From the NCBI GenBank assembly GCA_964405405.1, contig CAYONT010000013.1, positions 1 to 45,836 of the forward strand: a DNA stretch of 45,836 bases, written 5' to 3'. The stretch is from CAMCYM01 sp964405405 (GTDB lineage: Bacteria > Bacteroidota > Bacteroidia > Flavobacteriales_D > Sanyastnellaceae). The position numbers and the translations under genes are program-made. Positions 6,849 to 15,906 of this stretch are shown piece after piece (within the stretch, counting starts at the first letter, position 1; every line of letters starts with the position of its first letter). Below the pieces are notes generated by a model. That model made no database searches, was not told the DNA's origin, and saw nothing but the letters and a program-made list of their open reading frames with translations.

Positions 6849-9800
6849 TCACCGCAACAACTCAACCCAACCCGTCAACTCCTTGCGCTCAGCGGATTTA
6901 CTTCGACTGTAAGCGACCACCCGGTAGAAGTAAACACCATCCTGAGCGAAATGAGTCCCATTCGATGTGGCAGGACCATGCCATGGTTTCTCCAAATCGG
7001 TGGTCTCAAAAATGACCTCGTTCCAACGATTGTAGATCTGCATCAAAAATCGATTGGGATCGATGTCTGAGCCTACCACCCGGAATGCATCATTCACCCC
7101 ATCATTGTTCGGTGAAAAGGCTGTTGGGATGAAGACATTGAACAGATCAAAAATCTCAATCACCCGAGTCACCTGATTGGAGCAGTTGTTCAAATCGATT
7201 ACCTCCAAAGTAACCGGATAGAGCCCTCCTTGATCAATGGGGAAAACAAATGTCGGATTGGGCTCAACGGCCATCCCTAAATCACCATGGTCTCCGAAAA
7301 TCCAATTCCACGATACAACATTCAAAGAGTTCACAGCCTCAAAATCAATGGAAGTTTCAGGAACTGTGGTCGGTTGAGGAGAGGCGACGAAACCAACCGC
7401 AGGCCTTGGAAACATGCTGATATAATCCTGTTGTGTCCATGAATACTCACAACCAAGCAACGATTCGATCTGAAAGGTCACGCTGAACGAACCTGGCGCA
7501 TTGTATGTATGAAAAGGCGACCAATCTAAGCTGCCCTCTCCATCACCAAATGTCCACATCCAAGAAGACAGAAGGCTCTGATCAACCTCAGGAATCAACT
7601 GGATCACATCGGGGGCACAAGCTGCTGTGGTATCAGACGTGAAAGCTGCAGGAATTGGAGTCTCAACAACCACCAACTGACAAGCTGTGACATCAGGTGT
7701 TTCGCAATTGTCAGATAAGGTGACACAGAACTCCCCAGTAGCCACAGGTGCATAAGACAAATTCGCTCCCGTACCTACTGGTATTCCAGACCATGTCCAC
7801 CCGTATGAGTACCCTACCCCTGAGCCACCTGAAGCAGCTACAGCCTGCAAACTGGCCAATGCTCCTCCGCAAATCAATTCATCTCCCGTTGTTTGTACCA
7901 AAAGGGAATCATACACGGTTATGGTTACTGATTGCGGAGCTGAAGTACAACCAATGGCATCGGTTGCGAACACAGTATAGGTGGTTGTCACCACAGGGTC
8001 CACCCAAACAGTAGCCCCAACACCCAAACCTTGATTCCATGAATAAACCCAGCTTCCAATGGGGTCCATGGCAGACGCGCAACTCAACATTGTTTGCCCA
8101 TCAATGCACTGTGTCGTTGGTGGCGTTAGCGTAAAAGACATCGGGATGGGGGCATTCAAAACGATGGGGAAGTTGTAACTACAACTTCCGTCGGGTGTGC
8201 TCAATGTGAGTTGGTAATTGCCGGGGGAAAGGCCACCCAACAATTCAAGGCCTCCTCCTGATACCACTTCCTCCACAACCGTGCCGCCGCTGGTCAAGGT
8301 CACAATCCAAGGCCCATCAGCAGGTGGGGAAGTCAAGTTTACGGCTACGACACCATCATTCAAAAAGCAGGTTGGCTGAGAAGCCACAGAGAAATCAAAT
8401 CCAAAGCCTGGTAAGACCATGACTTCATCAGTGGTCCCGCAGTATGGAATATCCTCTGGCTCCACCAGCAAAGTGTAAGTCATCGGGATGCCATCAAACG
8501 CCGTTACCGTGGGAGTCGGGCTATTCGGGTCTGATAAGTTCAAAGGAGGGTCCCAAGTCCATGTGTAACCGCAACTTGACCCCCCCCCGCAGGTAACACA
8601 GAATTCGATGGGCACATAGTTTCCAGAAGCGCAGGAAACGCTCCCATCTGTATCAATGGATACCGTGAGACAACCTGAGGTGTTGGATGCCGTCCAGGAC
8701 AATCCCGCGAGGTCACCGGAAACAGGTCCAGCTAGCACGGGTGAGGTAGAGTTGGCTCCATTGTAAACATAAAACTGATCAAAAATCGCATTTTCAACTT
8801 GCCCCTGTTCGACCGAAATGGTCATTTGGGTCCCATCACCTGGATTGTCAGGACAGAATGTATACTCCTCGTAAACATTGTTTCCGTAACAAAATTCGAA
8901 ACTACCTCCTGCATTTCCGCACGCTGAGGTCACTTCACCTGAAAATGCGCCCTGCAATTGAACAGGGTCCTGGCAGAAAATGACGTCTGGTCCTGCGGTT
9001 ACTGCGTTCCCTAGGCCTGGCACGACTTGAACGATAACGGTTGTGTCCCAAGTGCAACCGAAATTGTTGGTTACAACGTAGTCAAATGGATAAAATCCGG
9101 GGGTATCAATTTCCAACTCCACATAATCTGCGTTGAGATCCAACCCTACGACGCCTGGCGTATTCAAAGTCAAATCCCAAAAGCTTGAGTCTGCTTCCAA
9201 ACCGATGGTCGGCGTGAATGTAGTTACACCCGGAACGATCAATGGATTGAAATCAATGGCCCACTCAAATAGGTAACCATCATCCCCTAACCATTGATCA
9301 TGGATGTTCAAAGTCCAAATTCCATTGAGAGGACATCCCAACAAATCGCAGAAATCTCCACAAGGCAGGTAAGAACCAGCTGGCACCGTTCCGCCGTTCG
9401 CAACTGCCGGATTGCTTGGATCATCTATGATGTAATCCGCGTCCATGTTCCATGTGTAGGTAAACCCCGTACCCGAGGCGGGAATCCCAAGGTCATTACC
9501 GCCTAAATCGGGAAACATACACCCGGTTGCATCCGGGCCTCCACTGGGTCCGTTGTCCAACAAAAGCATTTCTTGGCCGTTGGGACATTCCACCCAAATG
9601 GTCAAGTCCCCGATGAAGGTGTGCTCCAAAACTGCTGAAAGTCCCAACAGGTCATCGCACTCCGTGACGGTTTGACCTTCATCAAAAAATGTAACCACCA
9701 AATCGGATGTGAATGGCACATTCGAGTTATCGGGTAGATTCTGCTCCTCAGAAACGGCAAGCGGGGGCAAAGCTGTCCAGGTCACACTCTGTACAGGATT

Positions 9801-10673
9801 TCCATCCAAAAATCCAGGCGAACCTGCACAAAGTGGCGTCGAAAAACCTGCGTTAAAAATGGGAATCGTACTCACAAGAACCTGAAAGGGCTCAAGATTG
9901 GAGGAGTTACAATTGTTCTCGTCGATGACGACCAAAGTCACCAAATACTCACCAGGAACATCATAGGCATGAGAGGCTGATGGTACCGTTGTCGTCTCGA
10001 TGGAACCGTCGCCCCAATTCCACAACCAACCTGCCAAGGGGACACCATCGGGTGTAGAACCAGCTCCACTGAATGAAACGGGTTGCTCAGGACAAACGCC
10101 AACGCTGTTCGGATTGTCCGCGAAGGCTTCTGGATCTGTGAGATCGAGTTGAGACTGAGGAAAGGTGCATGGTGTTACACAGGACAGTTCAATGGCCCAA
10201 CCCGTGGCACCAGAGGTCGCCCCGTTGTTACAAAAGAATTGAAATGTCAGACACCCTGTGGGATTGTTCAGTGACGCTGTGGCCGTAACACCCAGAAAAT
10301 TGTTGCCTGTTCCCGAACCAATCAGGGGTGCTGCCGTCGAATTGCCGTCATAAATGAGCAAGACGTCATTGTTGTTGGGGTTTGCGTTGGTTTGGAGTTG
10401 GAAGGCCAAAAACTCCGCTGCGATGGCAGATCCCGGGGTGTCTGGACAAATGGTTATCACGTGATCCGCATTGGTGTATGGTCCACCATTGGGGTCTCCG
10501 ATAGGCCCATCGTCCACAAACAACCCAGAACATGCCGTGACATCAGGGCCATTGATTTGAAACACCTGCCCAAAAGCTGGTCCATTCATCAACAACCCAA
10601 GGGTTGCCCACGTGGTCCACCATGCGAATCCTCGCGCCCCACCGACTGTTGTTTCCAATTGCTTCCTGATCAT
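6849..10673 (-). CDS. Large multidomain surface protein with type B T9SS sorting domain (paralogue B)
   Basis: A 1274-residue protein made for export. After an N-terminal signal region (about 1-36) come a CUB-like domain (37-168, with paired Cys and DxLxIYDGxS), a PKD domain (about 180-270, WNWGDG), a proprotein-convertase P domain (about 300-480, IWVECPNG, GIWTLNIHDQWLGDDG), a second CUB-like domain (about 580-695), an SprB-like/Ig repeat, two further PKD units (WMWTFGDGEG, WNWIFGDHG) and a C-terminal gliding-motility-associated domain with PTAFSPNNDGVNDAF. That last module is the type B sorting signal of the type IX secretion system, so the protein should cross the outer membrane and be displayed or released. 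No peptidase domain accompanies the P domain. Its ATG overlaps the stop of paralogue A (ATGA). A C9 run at 8580-8588 (G9 in the coding sense) may be a slippage site. Likely role: adhesion or glycan/protein binding. Confidence 0.9.
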   Translation of the reverse strand: MIRKQLETTVGGARGFAWWTTWATLGLLMNGPAFGQVFQINGPDVTACSGLFVDDGPIGDPNGGPYTNADHVITICPDTPGSAIAAEFLAFQLQTNANPNNNDVLLIYDGNSTAAPLIGSGTGNNFLGVTATASLNNPTGCLTFQFFCNNGATSGATGWAIELSCVTPCTFPQSQLDLTDPEAFADNPNSVGVCPEQPVSFSGAGSTPDGVPLAGWLWNWGDGSIETTTVPSASHAYDVPGEYLVTLVVIDENNCNSSNLEPFQVLVSTIPIFNAGFSTPLCAGSPGFLDGNPVQSVTWTALPPLAVSEEQNLPDNSNVPFTSDLVVTFFDEGQTVTECDDLLGLSAVLEHTFIGDLTIWVECPNGQEMLLLDNGPSGGPDATGCMFPDLGGNDLGIPASGTGFTYTWNMDADYIIDDPSNPAVANGGTVPAGSYLPCGDFCDLLGCPLNGIWTLNIHDQWLGDDGYLFEWAIDFNPLIVPGVTTFTPTIGLEADSSFWDLTLNTPGVVGLDLNADYVELEIDTPGFYPFDYVVTNNFGCTWDTTVIVQVVPGLGNAVTAGPDVIFCQDPVQLQGAFSGEVTSACGNAGGSFEFCYGNNVYEEYTFCPDNPGDGTQMTISVEQGQVENAIFDQFYVYNGANSTSPVLAGPVSGDLAGLSWTASNTSGCLTVSIDTDGSVSCASGNYVPIEFCVTCGGGSSCGYTWTWDPPLNLSDPNSPTPTVTAFDGIPMTYTLLVEPEDIPYCGTTDEVMVLPGFGFDFSVASQPTCFLNDGVVAVNLTSPPADGPWIVTLTSGGTVVEEVVSGGGLELLGGLSPGNYQLTLSTPDGSCSYNFPIVLNAPIPMSFTLTPPTTQCIDGQTMLSCASAMDPIGSWVYSWNQGLGVGATVWVDPVVTTTYTVFATDAIGCTSAPQSVTITVYDSLLVQTTGDELICGGALASLQAVAASGGSGVGYSYGWTWSGIPVGTGANLSYAPVATGEFCVTLSDNCETPDVTACQLVVVETPIPAAFTSDTTAACAPDVIQLIPEVDQSLLSSWMWTFGDGEGSLDWSPFHTYNAPGSFSVTFQIESLLGCEYSWTQQDYISMFPRPAVGFVASPQPTTVPETSIDFEAVNSLNVVSWNWIFGDHGDLGMAVEPNPTFVFPIDQGGLYPVTLEVIDLNNCSNQVTRVIEIFDLFNVFIPTAFSPNNDGVNDAFRVVGSDIDPNRFLMQIYNRWNEVIFETTDLEKPWHGPATSNGTHFAQDGVYFYRVVAYSRSKSAERKELTGWVELLR
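8580..8588 (-). repeat. Homopolymer tract (G9 in the coding strand)
   Basis: Nine consecutive C on the plus strand encode Gly-Gly-Gly just after the second CUB-like domain of paralogue B (near residue 696). A one-base slip would truncate the protein before its type IX sorting domain. The neighbouring paralogue has no such run at the equivalent place. Confidence 0.85.
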
Positions 10674-13600
10674 CGCGTAATCGTTACGGTACCTTGTAAA
10701 CGTTTTCTCTCACCCGTGGCCAAGGATCGGGTAATCACTTGGTAGGTATAGACCCCATTTTCGACGTAATGGCTTCCCCCTTGGTAATTTCCGACCCATG
10801 CACCGTCAAGATCTCGGGTCTCAAAAACTTTGTTCCCCCACCGATCAAGAACGACAAGGTAGAAATCGGATTCGTCAACATCCATCCCATAAAAGGTCCA
10901 AGCATCATTGAGTCCATCCATGTCCGGTGTGAATCCCGTCGGGATGAACATGGTAAACTGCTCATTCACTCGCAACACTTGTGTCAAAGAGTCCCTGCAA
11001 CCCCACTCGTTCCAAACCGAAAGAGTAACAGGATAATCTCCTGACCGATCCGGGGGGAAGTTGAACACCGGTTCCCAGTCTTCCGATTCTCCCAAACCAG
11101 CGAAATCCCATTGTTGAAAGGCATTGAATACCGAGTAATTATTGAACTCAAAACGCGTTTCTGGAAGCGTTTGAATCACCGGGTCACTCGAAAATCGGGC
11201 TTCTGGAGGTCGAACGGTCACCACCGAAGCTGGTTGAAAGGATGTAAAAACACAGCCATCTACAGAAGTGAGGGTCAATCCCACATCCCATAAACCCTCC
11301 TGTATGTAGGTATGGTAGCTATTTCCAATGGCGGATGAACTACCACCATCGCCAAAAGTCCATTGAGCCTGGGCTATGGCCCCCAGATTTTCCTCTTGTC
11401 CTTCAAAGGTTACGGTAAAGGGGAAACACCCCCCCAGGCTGTCTGCAGCAAAACTTGCATCCAATGGCGGAGGAATGATCACTTCGACACAACCGGAGAT
11501 GCTCGGTGTCTCACATGCGTCTGAAACAGCCACGCAGTATTCCGTCGAGACATCTGGCTCGATCCACTGCCCGGCCACATTGAGCCCCTGTGACCAAGTG
11601 TAGACGTATGGAGCAAGACCACCTGAGACCATTTCCACACCAATCCAGGCTGAATCTCCAGCGCAAATGGTCGACGATGCGGAATACGTGGCTGAGAGTG
11701 GCGGATAAATGTTGACCGAAGTCTGTGCGGAGTTGGTCTCACAGCCAACGGAATAAGTCGCAGATACAGCATATACTGCCGGACCATTGGGACCGACCTC
11801 CAAAGATCCAGTGGTGGTTGCTCCCGTGCTCCAATGGAACTGGACATTGCTCGCCGGAGGAGTCAGGACGGGGACCAAGTTTGCCATACCATCAATGCAG
11901 ATGGTTGTGTCCTGGGAAAGCGTCAGGACGGGTATGACGGGGAGAGCCAAGGAAGCTGTCAAGTCCACTGTACAATTGACATCACTGACAGAAAGGTTGT
12001 AGTCTCCCCCTTGCAAACCCGTGAACTGAACGCTGGCGCTGGTGACATTGTACAAGGTGGCCACACTTTCGCCATCCAAGGTTGCCTGTACTGTCCACGG
12101 CCCAACGGAACCGGTTGGGGCAATTCCCACGGTGATGGTGCCGTCATTCCCGAAGCAACTAGGGTCAGAAACCGCTTGAATTTCGGCTTCAAAGGAAGGC
12201 GTTACCAGCACATCATCCGACGCTGAGCAACCAGGCAGGAAAGACCAACTTGCATTGAGCGTGAACAAAGTGGGTTCTGTCAGCACCGGGACAAGAGGCG
12301 AAGGAAAATTCGCCCCGACCAGGTTCGCTGCAGGAGACCAGTCCCAAGTAACCCCTCCCCCATTGGTACATCCTACCGTATACTCCCATTCCGGATAAAA
12401 ACCACCTCCACAAGATACACTTCCATCTGAAGTGAGTGCCAACGTGAGACATCCAGAAGCGTTGCTCGCTGTGTAAGACAATCCCGCCAAATTCCCTGAA
12501 ATGGGACCTGCTAAAATGGGGGATGATGTATTGGGACCATCGTAAATGAAAAAGGGGTCAAAGAAATTCTCTACCTGTCCGGCTTGGAACGAAATGGACA
12601 TAAAAGAACTGCCATCACCCGGATTGTCCGGACAATAAGTTTCTACGATGTTCGCAAAATCACCATAGCACATCGTGTATGCCCCCGCGTCTTCTCCACA
12701 TTCGGCAGCAGGCTGGCCCAGGATGCTTCCTGCCAATTGTATCTCGTCACACGCGAAGAAATCCGCTCCCGCAGTTACCTGGGGCGGCGCCAACACTTCG
12801 AGTTGAATCGTGGTATCCCACGTACAACCGAAATTGTTGGTCACGATATACGTGAAGGGATAACTACCGGGGAGATCAAAAACCAAGTCAACCACATCTG
12901 CTTCTGAATCGATGCCCAAAACACCCAATTGCCCCGGGTTGACTGCCCAATAGCTTGAGTCTGCTTCCAATCCGATCGTTGGTGTGAAAGTCGTAACACC
13001 GGGAACAATAACCGGGTTGAACTCAATGGCCCACTCAAACAAAAAACCATCATCCCCAAGCCACTGATCGTGGACGTTCAAAGTCCAAATGCCATTCAGA
13101 GGACAGCCCAGAAGGTCACAGAAATCTCCACAAGGAAGATAATCTCCAGCGGGCACCGTGCCTCCGTTCGCCACTGCTGGATTGTTGGGATCGTCCATGA
13201 TGTATTCAGCATCCATGGTCCAGTTGTAACTGAATCCCGTCCCTGTTGCTGGAATGCCCAAGTCATTCCCCCCCAAGTCCGGAAACATGCAGCCTGTGGC
13301 ATCGGGACCTCCGCTTGGTCCATTGTCCAACAGAAGCATTTCCTGACCATTTGGGCATTCCACCCATATGGTCAAATCCCCAATGAACGTGTGCTCCATG
13401 ACCGCAGACAAACCGAGCAAATCGTCGCATGAGGTGACGGTTTGGCCTTCATCAAAAAAATCTACAGTCAAGTTGGATGTAAAAGGGACATTGGAGTTGT
13501 CGGGAAGGTTTTGTTCTTCAGAAACCGACAAAGGTGGCAGCGCTGTCCAAGTAACGCTCTGAACGGCAGAGCCATCGATGGCCGTAACTTGGTTTGTGCA

Positions 13601-14437
13601 AATGGGGGACTCAAAGGAGGTGTTGAACTGAGGCAGTGTACTCACGAGAACCTGGAATGGCACCAAATTGGAGGAATTACAGCCGTTATCATCCACAACC
13701 ACCAGTGTCACCAGATACTCGCCTGGCTCTGAATAGGCATGAGATGCTGAGGGATTGTTGGTGTTCTCGACTGTGCCATCCCCCCAATTCCACACCCATT
13801 CAACCAATGGGGAGGCATCTGCGACAGACGCCTCACCCGAGAAAAAAATAGGCTCTTCGGGACAAACCCCTACACTTCCCGGATTGTCAGCGAAGGGAGG
13901 CGGGCTTACCAGGGCCAGTGCGGATTGGGGGAAGGAGCAAGGCGTGACACATGACAATTCTATGGCCCAACCGGTCGCGCCCGCTGTAGCGCCATTGTTG
14001 CAGAAAAACTGAAAAGTCAGGCAACCGGTTGGATTGTTCAGGGAGGCCGTAGCTGTAACCCCTTGAAAATTGTTACCCGTCCCTTCACCGATGAGCGGGG
14101 CTGCCGTGGAATTTCCGTCGTAAATCAACAACACGTCGCTGTTGTTGGGGTTGGCATTGGTTTGGAGAGAGAAAGCCAGAAACTCAGCAGCGATGGCAGA
14201 TCCCGGTGTATCGGGACAAATGGTTATCACGTGATCGGCATTGGTGTAGGGTCCACCGTTGGGGTCTCCTATCGGACCATCATCTACAAACAATCCAGAA
14301 CAAGCTACGACGTCCGGTCCATTTACAGGGAACACTTGGGCTTGCAATTGGCCCAAATACCCCACCGATACGAACCAGCCACAAACCGATACCAAGGCCC
14401 AAAACCGCCTTTTCTTGAAACCTTTGATCACTTCCAT
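10670..14437 (-). CDS. Large multidomain surface protein with type B T9SS sorting domain (paralogue A)
   Basis: A 1255-residue secreted protein with the same order of modules as its downstream neighbour: signal peptide (1-34, ending LQAQ), CUB-like domain, PKD, P domain, second CUB-like domain, SprB/Ig-like repeats, PKD units (WTFGDGG) and a type B C-terminal domain (PTGFTPDMDGLNDAW, VVLDRWGNKVFET). The first roughly 480 residues are nearly identical to paralogue B, while the second half has diverged strongly. DNA differences in the conserved half are mainly at third codon positions, pointing to purifying selection rather than recent copying. It lies 128 bp after the anti-sigma-like gene and 4-nt overlaps the next gene, so both are probably in the sigma-factor operon. 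It is probably exported to the cell surface by the type IX system. The ligand is unknown. Confidence 0.9.
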   Translation of the reverse strand: MEVIKGFKKRRFWALVSVCGWFVSVGYLGQLQAQVFPVNGPDVVACSGLFVDDGPIGDPNGGPYTNADHVITICPDTPGSAIAAEFLAFSLQTNANPNNSDVLLIYDGNSTAAPLIGEGTGNNFQGVTATASLNNPTGCLTFQFFCNNGATAGATGWAIELSCVTPCSFPQSALALVSPPPFADNPGSVGVCPEEPIFFSGEASVADASPLVEWVWNWGDGTVENTNNPSASHAYSEPGEYLVTLVVVDDNGCNSSNLVPFQVLVSTLPQFNTSFESPICTNQVTAIDGSAVQSVTWTALPPLSVSEEQNLPDNSNVPFTSNLTVDFFDEGQTVTSCDDLLGLSAVMEHTFIGDLTIWVECPNGQEMLLLDNGPSGGPDATGCMFPDLGGNDLGIPATGTGFSYNWTMDAEYIMDDPNNPAVANGGTVPAGDYLPCGDFCDLLGCPLNGIWTLNVHDQWLGDDGFLFEWAIEFNPVIVPGVTTFTPTIGLEADSSYWAVNPGQLGVLGIDSEADVVDLVFDLPGSYPFTYIVTNNFGCTWDTTIQLEVLAPPQVTAGADFFACDEIQLAGSILGQPAAECGEDAGAYTMCYGDFANIVETYCPDNPGDGSSFMSISFQAGQVENFFDPFFIYDGPNTSSPILAGPISGNLAGLSYTASNASGCLTLALTSDGSVSCGGGFYPEWEYTVGCTNGGGVTWDWSPAANLVGANFPSPLVPVLTEPTLFTLNASWSFLPGCSASDDVLVTPSFEAEIQAVSDPSCFGNDGTITVGIAPTGSVGPWTVQATLDGESVATLYNVTSASVQFTGLQGGDYNLSVSDVNCTVDLTASLALPVIPVLTLSQDTTICIDGMANLVPVLTPPASNVQFHWSTGATTTGSLEVGPNGPAVYAVSATYSVGCETNSAQTSVNIYPPLSATYSASSTICAGDSAWIGVEMVSGGLAPYVYTWSQGLNVAGQWIEPDVSTEYCVAVSDACETPSISGCVEVIIPPPLDASFAADSLGGCFPFTVTFEGQEENLGAIAQAQWTFGDGGSSSAIGNSYHTYIQEGLWDVGLTLTSVDGCVFTSFQPASVVTVRPPEARFSSDPVIQTLPETRFEFNNYSVFNAFQQWDFAGLGESEDWEPVFNFPPDRSGDYPVTLSVWNEWGCRDSLTQVLRVNEQFTMFIPTGFTPDMDGLNDAWTFYGMDVDESDFYLVVLDRWGNKVFETRDLDGAWVGNYQGGSHYVENGVYTYQVITRSLATGERKRLQGTVTITR

Positions 14438-14565
14438 TCGCTTCTTGCTGCGCTTTATAATCGAGAGTCATCCGACACGAAGAAGACGCATGCCCAACGC
14501 ATTGGTTGCACCCTGAAATGCCGGAATCAGCACAGGCCGCAAAAATCGTACAACCGAAGGAAGTT

Positions 14566-15903
14566 CTAACGTTCAATCTTGACAACGTCTGAGAACCAGA
14601 CGCGTTGCCCTTTTCGGTCCACGCCGCTCAAAGTCCAACGGAATGACTGTCCCGGGGTGGCCTTCCCTCCTAGATTGAGGCTTCCGTCCCATGGACGTTG
14701 GGCTGACTGGCATTCAAACACTTTTTTTCCTTGTTCGTCAACCACCACGAACGACCAGTTTCCCGATAAACTGGTCGCTACACCCGGGAGGAAGGTGTCA
14801 TACCTACCGTCTCCATTGGGTGAAAAAACAGCCGGTGCTGATGCCGCAACCCGATCACCAAGCTTGAGCATGCCGCGGGCATCATCCTGACAACCGTATG
14901 CATTGCTTGCGATGAGGTGAACGTCATAAATCCCCGGCACGACCAGTTCCAAGGCACTGCGGTCTACCCGCTTGTCGTCTACAATCCATACAGCACTGCT
15001 AGCCCGTTCTGTCTCGTTCACCAATTCCACTGCTACTTTGCTGGAGTTCGTGGATTCCGGCAATTTCCATGACAACTGCGCGTCGGGGATTGGGCGGACC
15101 ACGATCATGTTCTCTACCGTCCGTGTCCGGATCATGCCATCGTTGTGGGAACGAATCGAAATGGTGATATCGTAGGTTCCTGGACGCTCGAAGATGTGGG
15201 TGGGAGCTGGATCATTGCTGAACGTACCATCCCCGAAATTCCACAGGAACGATCCTTTCGCTATGTTTCCATCCATGGAAAACGACACCTCCGTTCCCTG
15301 GCATGCCTCTTGAACCGAACTCTTGAATCCCAGGGTTTCCTCCGAAGTTTCTGGGGTGGAGGCCAGATCTCCTAATCCATTTCTTCCTGCGTTCGAATCT
15401 ACATTTGATCTCCCTTGGGTGCTCTGGACTTCACCCTCCAAGGGACCTATGCCTCCTGGTCGCAAAACCCATTCGTTAGAGGTTCGGGCAGCGCCTTCTG
15501 CATTGGATTCCTGCAAGAGGATGCTGATTCCCTCTTGCTCGCCGTCATGACCTTCCGCAGAACCCGTCTCCGACCCCAATTTACTCGAGTGCACACCAGC
15601 CGTTGAAACCGAAGTTGACGCCCCAGCGTCTGCTGGCACTTGTCTCGTTTCCGAAGCCACATAATCGAGGTAGACGGAATTCCCCCACCAACCTAAACCC
15701 AGCATCACCATGAATCCCGCACCTGCCAGCCAACGGGAACGATTTTTTCTCGCACGCAATCGCTGCCTCCGTCTTTCCATCTGACCAGAAGAGCCGCGGG
15801 CATCAAGTGCCTGTTCCAATTCGGCCCACCCCGATGGAACATTCGGCTCATGCCCCTCCACCAAGGCCCGAATGTGTTGCTCCCAATTGCTATGCTCCGT
15901 CAT
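14566..15903 (-). CDS. Anti-sigma-like membrane protein with PKD and type-B-CTD-like domains
   Basis: A 445-residue single-pass protein without a signal peptide. Residues 1-55 are cytoplasmic and carry the P-x-x-W-x-x-L-E-x-x-L pattern (VPSGWAELEQAL) common in Bacteroidota proteins paired with ECF sigma factors. A transmembrane helix follows at 57-75, then a Ser/Gly/Glu-rich linker (76-190), a PKD domain with WNFGDG (221-226), a second PKD-like sandwich (275-350) and a C-terminal module (351-445). That module contains PAVFSPNGDGRYD and VVVDEQGKKVFE, homologous to the gliding-motility/type B sorting domain of the two surface proteins downstream. It starts 3 nt after the sigma factor stop. The inferred role is a membrane regulator holding or sensing through the sigma factor; this is by context and topology, not by a recognised anti-sigma domain. 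Confidence 0.72.
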   Translation of the reverse strand: MTEHSNWEQHIRALVEGHEPNVPSGWAELEQALDARGSSGQMERRRQRLRARKNRSRWLAGAGFMVMLGLGWWGNSVYLDYVASETRQVPADAGASTSVSTAGVHSSKLGSETGSAEGHDGEQEGISILLQESNAEGAARTSNEWVLRPGGIGPLEGEVQSTQGRSNVDSNAGRNGLGDLASTPETSEETLGFKSSVQEACQGTEVSFSMDGNIAKGSFLWNFGDGTFSNDPAPTHIFERPGTYDITISIRSHNDGMIRTRTVENMIVVRPIPDAQLSWKLPESTNSSKVAVELVNETERASSAVWIVDDKRVDRSALELVVPGIYDVHLIASNAYGCQDDARGMLKLGDRVAASAPAVFSPNGDGRYDTFLPGVATSLSGNWSFVVVDEQGKKVFECQSAQRPWDGSLNLGGKATPGQSFRWTLSGVDRKGQRVWFSDVVKIER

Positions 15904-15906
15904 TTC

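Noticed and set aside
10670..14437. Tandem duplication as a mobile element or recent assembly error
   Set aside because: No transposase, terminal repeats or target duplications are seen, and the two copies differ at many silent sites and in the whole second half.
14438..14565. Independent promoter for the surface-protein genes
   Set aside because: The nearest match on the minus strand is GATTTTTG at 14547-14540, about 100 nt from the ATG and with no -33 element. I could not distinguish it from chance.
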